DNA of 60,748 nucleotides from JBCBST01 sp039819115 (GTDB taxonomy: Bacteria; Bacteroidota; Rhodothermia; Balneolales; Balneolaceae): NCBI GenBank assembly GCA_039819115.1, contig JBCBST010000003.1, forward strand, positions 1 through 60,748. Direction: 5' to 3'. The notes beneath the pieces were generated by a model. That model had not been told where the DNA came from, did not search any database, and saw only the letters and a list, made by a program, of their open reading frames with translations. Positions 53,827 through 60,748 of the stretch are shown in pieces; within the stretch, counting starts at the first letter, position 1; each line of letters starts with the position of its first letter. A program made the translations under genes and the position numbers.

Positions 53827-54261
53827 ATGACAATAGAAGAAATCAAAGAAATCATCCCGCATCGATACCCATTTTTACTCGTTGATCGGGTGCTTGGCAT
53901 TGAGGGGGAGACCATCCATGCCATTAAAAATGTGACAGCAAACGAAGAGTTTTTTAACGGTCATTTTCCGGGCCAGCCCATCATGCCAGGAGTGCTTCAG
54001 GTAGAGGCATTAGCTCAGGCAGGGGCTATTTTACTCATGAAAACAAAGGTGGAAGACCCCGAACGTTCTCTCATGGTATTCACAGGCATTAAAAACGCCA
54101 AATTCAGAAGACAGGTTGTCCCGGGCGATCAGCTTAAACTTGAAGTATCGCTGGGTTCGATGAGGCGCAACTTTGTTACCATGACGGGAGTGGCTACGGT
54201 GGATGGAGAGGTAGCCTGCGAGATTGAAGCATCGGCTGCAGTTGTACCCAAACAGGACTAA
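53827..54261 (+). CDS. fabZ: 3-hydroxyacyl-ACP dehydratase
   Basis: Dehydrates 3-hydroxyacyl-ACP in fatty acid elongation. The 144-residue hot-dog protein has IPHRYPFLLVDRV at 10-22 and the catalytic His in FFNGHFPGQPIMPGVLQVEALAQ (His about 46), with Glu of QVEALAQ as partner. Ends in a typical VACEIEASAAV strand. It precedes panB by three bases. Confidence 0.97.
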   Translation: MTIEEIKEIIPHRYPFLLVDRVLGIEGETIHAIKNVTANEEFFNGHFPGQPIMPGVLQVEALAQAGAILLMKTKVEDPERSLMVFTGIKNAKFRRQVVPGDQLKLEVSLGSMRRNFVTMTGVATVDGEVACEIEASAAVVPKQD

Positions 54262-54264
54262 GCA

Positions 54265-55092
54265 ATGAGCACTAATACAGCAAGTCGTCCTGCTAAAATC
54301 ACGACCCAAACGGTGGTCGAAATGAAAAAAAAGGGCGAAAAAATCGCCATGATTACCGCATATGACTACACGATGGGTAAAATTGTGGATGAAGCGGGAA
54401 TTGAGATTATACTGGTTGGTGATTCTGCCAGTAACGTTATGGCCGGTTTTGAAACCACTGTGCCCATGACTCTCGATCATATGGTGTACCACACATCATG
54501 TGTGGTTCGTGGGGTAGACCGGGCTCTGGTTGTAGCCGATATGCCCTTTATGAGTTACCAGATTACCGGAAAGGAGGCCCTGATCAATGCTGGTCGTATG
54601 ATGAAGGAGGCCGGTGCCCATGCGGTAAAAATGGAAGGTGGGAAACCGATTGTCGATACCGTACATAAAATCGTTGATGCCGGTATACCGGTGATGGGGC
54701 ACCTGGGGCTGACTCCGCAGAGCATTTATAAATTCGGTACCTATAAAGTGCGTGCTACCGATGAAGAAGAAGCCGAACAACTGATCAGTGATGCACTGCT
54801 TTTGCAAAACGCAGGCTGTTTCTCCATTGTGCTGGAAAAAATTCCGGCCCGGCTTGCTGAAGTAGTTACCAGCGAGCTTTCCATACCTACCATAGGCATT
54901 GGCGCAGGAGGTGGATGTGATGGGCAGGTGTTGGTTTTACACGATATGCTCGGATTGAATAAAGGATTTAACCCACGGTTTTTACGCCGTTACGCCGATA
55001 TGCATCAGGTAATGACCGACGCGGTGGAACAGTACATCACCGATGTAAAGTCCGAAGATTTCCCGAACGAACAAGAGCAATATGCAGGGTAA
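54265..55092 (+). CDS. panB: 3-methyl-2-oxobutanoate hydroxymethyltransferase
   Basis: First committed step of pantothenate and CoA synthesis: makes ketopantoate with methylene-tetrahydrofolate. The 275-residue protein has KIAMITAYDYTMGKIVDEAGIE, VGDSASNVMAGFETTVPMTLDHM, VADMPFMSY, KMEGGKP, MGHLGLTPQS and IGIGAGGGCDGQVLVLHDMLG. Ends close to the usual size. It is 3 bases after fabZ and 3 before surE, so all three are co-transcribed. Confidence 0.97.
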   Translation: MSTNTASRPAKITTQTVVEMKKKGEKIAMITAYDYTMGKIVDEAGIEIILVGDSASNVMAGFETTVPMTLDHMVYHTSCVVRGVDRALVVADMPFMSYQITGKEALINAGRMMKEAGAHAVKMEGGKPIVDTVHKIVDAGIPVMGHLGLTPQSIYKFGTYKVRATDEEEAEQLISDALLLQNAGCFSIVLEKIPARLAEVVTSELSIPTIGIGAGGGCDGQVLVLHDMLGLNKGFNPRFLRRYADMHQVMTDAVEQYITDVKSEDFPNEQEQYAG

Positions 55093-55095
55093 TGC

Positions 55096-55857
55096 ATGAG
55101 CAGTAAAAAGCCCAGAATTCTGATATGTAATGATGACGGCATTTTCTCGCCGGGAATTAAAGCCCTTGCCGAAGTAGCAGCTGAGTTTGGAGAGGTTATT
55201 GTAGTGGCCCCCGATCGCCAGCAAAGTGCGGTTGGCCACGCGATTACGATGTCAGTGCCTTTACGCGCTAATGCAATGAAAGTAGCAGATCGGTTTGATG
55301 GATATGCGGTAACCGGGACTCCCGCAGATTGTGTAAAACTGGCTCACGGACAGTTGGTGGAACCCAATCCGGATATTGTGCTGAGCGGCATCAACCATGG
55401 AAGCAATGCAGGTATTAACGTGTTGTATTCCGGTACCGTGAGCGCTGCCACCGAAGGTACCATTTTAGGTTACCCTTCCATAGCGGTAAGCTGTACCGAC
55501 CACGAAGAAGGGGCAGATTTACGGGGATGCCAGGAGGCTGCACGCCGGGTTTTGCGATTCGTGCTCAAACATGGCTTGAAACGGGGAGTAACACTGAATG
55601 TAAATGCACCTGCCGGCGATTTTAAAGGTATTGAATGGAGCCGGATGGCCGACAGCCGGTATGTGGAAGAATACGAAAACCGGGTGGATCCGTTTAACAG
55701 GGCCTACTATTGGCTAACCGGAGAGTTTGAGTTACTCGACGATCGCGATGATTCTGATATCCGGGTGCTTGATAAGGGATTTGCTACCGTAACTCCCATC
55801 CAGTATGATCTCACGGATTATCGTTTGCTTGATGAAGTGGGAGACGATGACTTATAA
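55096..55857 (+). CDS. surE: 5'/3'-nucleotidase SurE
   Basis: Phosphatase acting on 5'- and 3'-nucleotides and polyphosphate. The 253-residue protein has ILICNDDGIFSPGIKAL with the metal-binding Asp pair, VAPDRQQSAVGHAITM, GTPADCVKLA and LSGINHGSNAGINVLYSGTVSAATEG. The TAA of panB and the ATG of surE are three bases apart. Confidence 0.96.
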   Translation: MSSKKPRILICNDDGIFSPGIKALAEVAAEFGEVIVVAPDRQQSAVGHAITMSVPLRANAMKVADRFDGYAVTGTPADCVKLAHGQLVEPNPDIVLSGINHGSNAGINVLYSGTVSAATEGTILGYPSIAVSCTDHEEGADLRGCQEAARRVLRFVLKHGLKRGVTLNVNAPAGDFKGIEWSRMADSRYVEEYENRVDPFNRAYYWLTGEFELLDDRDDSDIRVLDKGFATVTPIQYDLTDYRLLDEVGDDDL

Positions 55858-55868
55858 TCGCATCTGAT

Positions 55869-56360
55869 TCATTTCATCCCTTTCCGTATGAGTTTGGTTG
55901 CCCAATCGTAATGACTGGATGCACAACTCACAAAATAGGCTCCCAGCGCGTTGTTTCCCGTCCAGGGATATAATCCACGGGTAAACAGTTCTTCGTTGGA
56001 ATGGGACTCAATAATTGCTATCGATTTTTTGTGTGATGCATCCAATGCATCCATAGCTTCCTGGTAAGACCGTTGTTTCCCCTCTTCAAAAATGACTCGG
56101 TTTAACTCGGGAATCATTCTCCAGTTATATCCTTTGGCTGGAATATCAGGTTGTTCACCTCTACTACCAACCTCGTGCCAATTGTGTACCATACTATGCC
56201 ACACGTGTAAATGGTAGACCACATCCCGAATGTTGCGATTCATGGTGTCTGTGGAAAACTCCCGTTCCGGATTTTCCTGAGCATCAATGAGTGCGAGTAA
56301 CTTGTCGTAGTTTTTTTGAGAGAGATCCAGCAAGTCGGTTTTAGAAGTGGGACGAGGCAT
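55869..56360 (-). CDS. ClbS/DfsB (DinB-like four-helix) family protein
   Basis: A 163-residue helical protein: MPRPTSKTDLLDLSQKNYDKLLALID at the start, RDVVYHLHVWHSMVHNWHEVG with metal-type His, and PWTGNNALGAYFVSCASSHYDWATKLIRK at the end, matching the DUF1706/ClbS-DfsB group. ClbS protects the colibactin producer from its own toxin, and others may act on electrophiles or bacillithiol conjugates. Here the role is unknown. It is convergent to surE. Confidence 0.85.
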   Translation of the reverse strand: MPRPTSKTDLLDLSQKNYDKLLALIDAQENPEREFSTDTMNRNIRDVVYHLHVWHSMVHNWHEVGSRGEQPDIPAKGYNWRMIPELNRVIFEEGKQRSYQEAMDALDASHKKSIAIIESHSNEELFTRGLYPWTGNNALGAYFVSCASSHYDWATKLIRKGMK

Positions 56361-56483
56361 ATCTGGTTGATTACTTAGTTAAGTATAGTCCAAATAAAAA
56401 AGGAAATGTTAAGATTGGATGAATATAAACGGGTATGTACCGTCTTGTTTCCTGTAGCTTTATGGAAATCAAAGTGAGTTGGC

Positions 56484-57164
56484 TCAAAGGGTTGGTGCTA
56501 CCTTAACATCAGTAAATACAAATCCATCACGCTCTACCTGCTCTCCGGTTTGAATAGAAATAGGAGAAGTAAAAAGAGGGGTGTCGTATACAAAGGTATG
56601 AAACTCGCCCTGTTCGCCACATCGATCAACTTCCGGCGGTAGTGAATCAATAAAGTGCTCATCAAAGAGTTGACCTGAATATGCTTCGGGAATCTGTTTA
56701 GAATCAGCGCATGTAATAATGGCTTTTGTTCCTTCGTGTATCATCTGCCGGGCAAGAGTGCCTGTTTCCTGTCCCCAAATGGGAAACATGGCTTCTAAAC
56801 CAGTTCCTTCCAACTGTTTTTCACGATAGGCTCTGACATCACCGAGGAATAAATCGCCAAAGGCAATCGTGGTGATCCCTTTGGAACGAAACGCCTCAAA
56901 ATAGGAGCCTGTTATCCGTTCATAGTCCTCATTTGAACAAGGAAATGGAAGAGGGATGATCTCAATAGGAAGTTGCAGCTTCTTAGCCTGTTCTTTAACA
57001 AGTTCTGTGCGAACACCATGCATGGCCACACGGTTACTTTGTTCGTTTATGGTAGTAAAAAGACCCTCGATGACTACATCAGTCCGTTGACGGAGAACGC
57101 GTAAGGCCCATATGCTGTCTTTTCCGCTACTCCATGAAAGGAGCACTCTTTTTTTTGTATTCAA
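56484..57164 (-). CDS. Dph6-related ATP pyrophosphatase
   Basis: A 226-residue N-type ATP pyrophosphatase. The PP-loop is VLLSWSSGKDSIWALRVLR at residues 7-25, followed by HGVRTELVKEQAKKLQLP, the IAFGDLFLGDVRAYREKQLEGTG segment, and CGEQGEFHTFVYD, all matching Dph6/MJ0570-like diphthine-ammonia ligase. Bacteria lack diphthamide, so the bacterial role is different and unknown. It starts with TTG at 57164. The upstream gene ends with a terminator 50 bases before it. Confidence 0.86.
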   Translation of the reverse strand: MNTKKRVLLSWSSGKDSIWALRVLRQRTDVVIEGLFTTINEQSNRVAMHGVRTELVKEQAKKLQLPIEIIPLPFPCSNEDYERITGSYFEAFRSKGITTIAFGDLFLGDVRAYREKQLEGTGLEAMFPIWGQETGTLARQMIHEGTKAIITCADSKQIPEAYSGQLFDEHFIDSLPPEVDRCGEQGEFHTFVYDTPLFTSPISIQTGEQVERDGFVFTDVKVAPTL

Positions 57165-57212
57165 TACCTGTTCTAAAAGATTAATAGTAGAAAAGATAAT
57201 CGATTACCAAAC

Positions 57213-57232
57213 AAAAAAGCCCCTTGCGGGGC
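57213..57232 (-). terminator. Intrinsic terminator after the propeller-like lipoprotein gene
   Basis: On the minus strand GCCCC and GGGGC form a GC-rich stem around GCAA, then six Ts. It lies 9 bases after the gene's stop. Confidence 0.85.
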
Positions 57233-57241
57233 CGTGCTTAA

Positions 57242-58831
57242 TTATTGTTCGGGGGTTCTGGTGAGCGTCACTTTCCAGATTTTATTTGATGCAGCCGAGT
57301 TACCTCCGCCAAAGGTGCCCGGGTTTGCCTGAAAAGCCTCAATCCCACCATAAATATATCCTACGTCGATCGATTGAGTACTGCCGAATGTGGCATCAGC
57401 ATCTATGAGATCCGAATATTCACTCCCTGTGTTGAAGAATTCAATACCGGAGTCGGAGTTAACCAGGAAAGCAGATTCAGCTCCATAAAAGTAGGAGGTT
57501 CCAAAGATGTTGTCTGTCAGTGTCTGAGCACTCGACATCCGATCGATATCAAACTGAATATGCATACCTCCGTTTGTAAACCCGGAAAGCTGTAACGGCC
57601 CGGCGGATTGGCCATTACCAATACCCCCAAGCAGGAAGGTGTGCACGCTATTGGACGTGGAATCATATAACCCAAAATTGGCACAGGCATATACATTCTC
57701 ATTACCCTGATAATAGACCGGATCAAAGGTATAACTGCTATCTGGTCCAATACCAGGATGAACATAAATAGCGGTATTCCAGGCCCTGTTCCAGGTTGTT
57801 GTATCCATTTTTGCAGGATTGGTTGAGTCGGGTGTAATAGCCACACTGTCTGGTTTAAATACTCCAGAGTAAAAGGTTAAACCTTTAGATAGGCTGCCGG
57901 AAGCATTCTTGAATAAAGAGGGAACGACCGGGCCGTCTCGTCTCCTGAATGTTGAATGATTATCAGCATATGCCGTACCCAGCGAGTCCTTAGGAACGTC
58001 TGTTAGTGGAGTGCCCAGGGTTATATCCAGAGTAAAGTCATTAGCTGGTGTGGCTTTAAATGGATAAACAGCATCAACATACCGTTGAAAGTCAGGTGCG
58101 GTATTCCCGAAATCATGACCACCAGCCAGGTACAGCGAATCTCCGATCATGAATAACTCTCCGCCGGTGCTTTTTAGTTTTTCATTCTTCCCCACGAAAA
58201 ACAGTTCTGCGAGATCCACTTTTTCGTACTCCTTTTTTACCAGAGCAATCATCGAAGGCACATGAATGCGTGCTACATGACTAAAGGTTTGGTACGCATT
58301 AGAGGAATTTCTTTCAAGAAGGGGAGTGCCATATCCACCCACCAGGTATAAAAAGTCTCCCTCCTGGGTAACAAGCGGATTACTATTTCTGAAGACGGTT
58401 CCAAATTCCAGCATTTTTTCAATCAACGCGGCCTTGGTAATGATTTCCGAACCCGGGGAATTGACAAGCCCGATATGGGTTTGGAGTTCGATAAAAGAAA
58501 GACTCCAGGATGTATCTTTATCTACGTTATACACAAAAATCCGTTCGTTAAAAGATGGTGGCACAAAGGAGGTTGATGTATAGTTTCCCTTCAGGTCATG
58601 CAGGCCACCGTCGTCATTTGTACGATTAGTCCGCCCGGCAAACAGCAACCAGTTTGGACCATCAGAGGCATGTGCGAATGATTGAAGGGCAGGTGCGTTG
58701 CTCAGCCCGGTGGCAGATACCGAAATAGCATATTCATAACTTGTTGCAGAAGATTGGTCAGAAAATTCAGTGCACCCCTGTAACGAAAGAATTAAAACCC
58801 CGAAAACAATAGCTAGTTTAGTATGTATCAT
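57242..58831 (-). CDS. Kelch/propeller-like lipoprotein, unknown function
   Basis: A 529-residue lipoprotein. The signal ends in the lipobox LSLQGC (Cys about 20). Repeated glycine-rich blade-like segments (LYLVGGYGTP, LYLAGGHDFGN, FLLGGIGNGQS, YIYGGIEAF) suggest a beta-propeller of kelch type. The surface is rich in Ser, Thr and Asn. I recognise no named family. It is a single gene with its own terminator, divergent from typA with 221 AT-rich bases between. Confidence 0.75.
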   Translation of the reverse strand: MIHTKLAIVFGVLILSLQGCTEFSDQSSATSYEYAISVSATGLSNAPALQSFAHASDGPNWLLFAGRTNRTNDDGGLHDLKGNYTSTSFVPPSFNERIFVYNVDKDTSWSLSFIELQTHIGLVNSPGSEIITKAALIEKMLEFGTVFRNSNPLVTQEGDFLYLVGGYGTPLLERNSSNAYQTFSHVARIHVPSMIALVKKEYEKVDLAELFFVGKNEKLKSTGGELFMIGDSLYLAGGHDFGNTAPDFQRYVDAVYPFKATPANDFTLDITLGTPLTDVPKDSLGTAYADNHSTFRRRDGPVVPSLFKNASGSLSKGLTFYSGVFKPDSVAITPDSTNPAKMDTTTWNRAWNTAIYVHPGIGPDSSYTFDPVYYQGNENVYACANFGLYDSTSNSVHTFLLGGIGNGQSAGPLQLSGFTNGGMHIQFDIDRMSSAQTLTDNIFGTSYFYGAESAFLVNSDSGIEFFNTGSEYSDLIDADATFGSTQSIDVGYIYGGIEAFQANPGTFGGGNSAASNKIWKVTLTRTPEQ

Positions 58832-59052
58832 ATTTATTTTTAATAATTTTGATCGTTAATAATAAAAAAATGAACTTATACCTAAAACCAAAAGGAATTA
58901 CTCATTATTAACAGTCATTTTTTGTACAGGGGCAAAACCGCTTGTTCAAACGGCGTTCCGGGGTAACACAAATCTTTTATCCATTTCATAATCCGTTATT
59001 ACGGCAATTAAGCGTATATTCAGGGCTATTCGATTTTTCATCAAGACCACTC

Positions 59053-60748
59053 ATGTCACAAGATATCCGAAATATTGCCATCATTGCCCATGTAGACCAT
59101 GGGAAAACAACCTTAGTTGATCAAATTCTAAAACAGTCGGGAACCTTCAGAGAAAACCAGCAGGTAGATGAGCGGGTAATGGATTCCGGTGATCTTGAAA
59201 AAGAACGAGGCATTACAATCAGCTCCAAAAACACAGCGGTTATATGGGGCGATACTAAAATCAATATTGTAGATACTCCGGGCCACGCCGACTTTGGTGG
59301 GGAAGTTGAGCGTATTCTTAAAATGGTAAATGGAGTAATTCTCCTGGTGGATGCCGCGGAAGGCCCGCTTCCTCAAACCAAATTCGTACTTCGAAAATCA
59401 TTGAGCCTTGGGTACAAGCCCATTGTTGTGATTAATAAAATTGATCGGGGAGATGCCCGCCCGGATGCCGTACTTGATGAAGTATTTGATCTGTTTGTTA
59501 TGCTGGATGCCACTAACGAACAACTTGATTTTCCTGTGTTGTATGCCGCGGCCAGGGATGGATATGCTAAGCTGGACCTTGAGGATGAGAACGTAGATTT
59601 ATCTCCGCTGATGAATACAATTATTGATCACGTGCCCAAGCCGGAACGTCGGGTTGATGAATCGTTTAAGATGCTGGTTAGCTCCATCGACTGGAATGAT
59701 TATGTAGGGCGAATTGCCGTAGGTCGGGTTGAACAGGGTACGGTAAAAATTGGTCAGGACGTGAGTCTGCTTAGTGGCCAGGGCCAGCAACGCGAAAAAG
59801 GCCGGGTCACTAAACTGTTTACGTTTAACGGACTCCAACGAATGCCCGTTGAAGAAGCCGATGCTGGCGATATCATTGCTATGGCCGGATATGACGGGAT
59901 CAATATCGGGGACACCCTGACCGATACTACCGATCTCACTCCTCTGGCCTATCTGGATCTTGATCAACCGACCATTGCCATGTACTTCAGGGTAAATAAC
60001 TCCCCGTTTGCAGGTAAGGAAGGTAAATATGTGACTTCCAACATGATTAAAGACCGGTTGATGAAGGAAACACGTACCAATGTAGCCATGAAGGTTAAGC
60101 AAACTGAAAACCCCGACATTTTTAAAGTGTCCGGTCGCGGTGAGCTTCAGATGGCTATTCTTATTGAGACCATGCGCAGGGAAGGGTATGAATTTGCTGT
60201 TTCCAGACCGGAAGTACTTATGAAAGATATCGACGGTATCACGCACGAACCGATTGAAGAAGTCGTGGTAGATGTGCACACGGATTTCAGCAATCGTGTG
60301 ATTGATAATCTTCAAAAGCGAAAGGGGATTATGACGGGAATGAGCCAGGAGGGTGAGAATAACCGCATCGAGTTTAGAGTTCCTTCCCGTGGTTTGATTG
60401 GCTTCCGGGGGGAAATGCTCACCGAAACACGAGGTACGGGTATCATGCACCAGCAGTTTGATGCTTATGAACCCTATGTAGGTGAAATACCTGGCCGCAC
60501 CCGCGGGGCTTTAATTGCGTTGGAGCAGGGAGAAACCACATCGTATGCCTTAGAAGGTATTCAGGATCGTGGGCAGTTCTTTGTGGAGCCTGGTAACCCG
60601 GTATACATGGGTATGATTGTGGGCTCCAACAACCGCAACGATGACATGGTTGTTAATGTGGCTAAGAAGAAAAACCTTACGAACCACAGGGCTACTCAAA
60701 CGGCTGATGCAGTAAAGATTTCTCAAGCTAAAAAGATGAGTCTGGAGC
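59053..60748 (+). CDS. typA: Translational GTPase TypA/BipA (3' end outside window)
   Basis: A ribosome-associated GTPase needed for stress growth and 50S assembly. About 565 of roughly 605 residues are in the window; the frame is open to the last base. G1 AHVDHGKTT at 12-20, G2 RGITI, G3 DTPGHADFGG, G4 NKID; then EF-Tu-like domain 2, the EF-G-like domains III/V (SGRGELQMAILIETMRREGYEF) and the BipA-specific C-terminal domain starting near VPSRGLIGFRGEMLTETRG. The ATG at 59053 gives the standard MSQDIRNIAIIAHVDHGK start. Confidence 0.97.
   Translation, partial: MSQDIRNIAIIAHVDHGKTTLVDQILKQSGTFRENQQVDERVMDSGDLEKERGITISSKNTAVIWGDTKINIVDTPGHADFGGEVERILKMVNGVILLVDAAEGPLPQTKFVLRKSLSLGYKPIVVINKIDRGDARPDAVLDEVFDLFVMLDATNEQLDFPVLYAAARDGYAKLDLEDENVDLSPLMNTIIDHVPKPERRVDESFKMLVSSIDWNDYVGRIAVGRVEQGTVKIGQDVSLLSGQGQQREKGRVTKLFTFNGLQRMPVEEADAGDIIAMAGYDGINIGDTLTDTTDLTPLAYLDLDQPTIAMYFRVNNSPFAGKEGKYVTSNMIKDRLMKETRTNVAMKVKQTENPDIFKVSGRGELQMAILIETMRREGYEFAVSRPEVLMKDIDGITHEPIEEVVVDVHTDFSNRVIDNLQKRKGIMTGMSQEGENNRIEFRVPSRGLIGFRGEMLTETRGTGIMHQQFDAYEPYVGEIPGRTRGALIALEQGETTSYALEGIQDRGQFFVEPGNPVYMGMIVGSNNRNDDMVVNVAKKKNLTNHRATQTADAVKISQAKKMSLE

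Noticed and set aside
58870..58911. 13-codon ORF upstream of typA
   Set aside because: Too short, in AT-rich DNA, and no supporting ribosome site.
59599..60450. 283-codon open frame antisense to typA
   Set aside because: It mirrors the strongly conserved typA frame, has no ribosome site and no recognisable protein features.

Overview
The window looks like a chromosomal segment of a marine or halophilic member of the Bacteroidota/Balneolota/Rhodothermota branch of the FCB group; Balneolaceae is my best guess. This is inferred from gene content and style, not from a marker gene. The reasons are: a GWxTD-domain protein, a DUF6580 membrane protein, many signal peptides ending in AQ, an outer-membrane beta-barrel protein, an archaeal/fungal-type aspartate-semialdehyde dehydrogenase, a bacillithiol-type YtxJ protein, moderate GC and weak Shine-Dalgarno sites. 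I see no rRNA, tRNA, CRISPR array, insertion sequence, prophage or integron. Coding density is very high and no gene-free stretch exceeds 300 bases.

Layout. 1-3.7 kb (+): a tightly overlapping photobiology operon with the end of a histidine kinase, a DASH cryptochrome, DUF3253, a second and divergent photolyase-family protein, and a 47-residue DUF2256 zinc-ribbon-like protein. 3.7-10.2 kb (-): GWxTD protein, DUF6580 plus SDR, YceI, 3-methyladenine glycosylase, pyrroline-5-carboxylate dehydrogenase. 10.5-13 kb (+): GAPDH, DUF2721, small histidine kinase. 13-18 kb: glycyl-tRNA synthetase (with a possible 41-residue ORF overlapping its end), aspartate-semialdehyde dehydrogenase, RidA and a GH39-like glycosidase. 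18.3-20.3 kb (-): an SdpR-SdpI-hydrolase operon with a clear operator. 20.4-28.8 kb: mostly minus-strand lipid, transport and hydrolase genes, an ABC-F ATPase and an outer-membrane protein. 28.9-43 kb: aspartokinase and a run of exported hydrolases (M1, M28 and S10 peptidases, dienelactone hydrolase, S1/P1 nuclease, gamma-glutamyltransferase), a large hybrid two-component kinase, an MBL-fold hydrolase and YtxJ. 42.9-44.4 kb (-): an SDR-TetR pair with a paired-palindrome operator. 44.4-50.9 kb (-): a housekeeping run of RodZ-like protein, LigA, an HD-domain membrane phosphodiesterase and XerD. 51-55.9 kb (+): ComF, an unrecognised membrane protein, histidine phosphatase, UbiE/MenG, FabZ, PanB, SurE. 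55.9-58.8 kb (-): ClbS/DfsB-like protein, Dph6-like ATPase, a propeller-like lipoprotein. The window ends inside typA (+).

Taken together, the genes suggest an aerobic heterotroph that lives in light (two photolyase-family proteins), scavenges peptides, nucleic acids and glycans with exported hydrolases, makes menaquinone and probably uses bacillithiol. I found no clearly new multi-gene defence or mobile system. The parts most worth a second look are the photobiology operon and its odd photolyase paralogue, the SdpR/SdpI operon without a visible toxin, the paired operator in front of the SDR-TetR operon, the 41-residue ORF at the end of glyQS, the internally duplicated lipoprotein, and the terminators that abut the next start codon.
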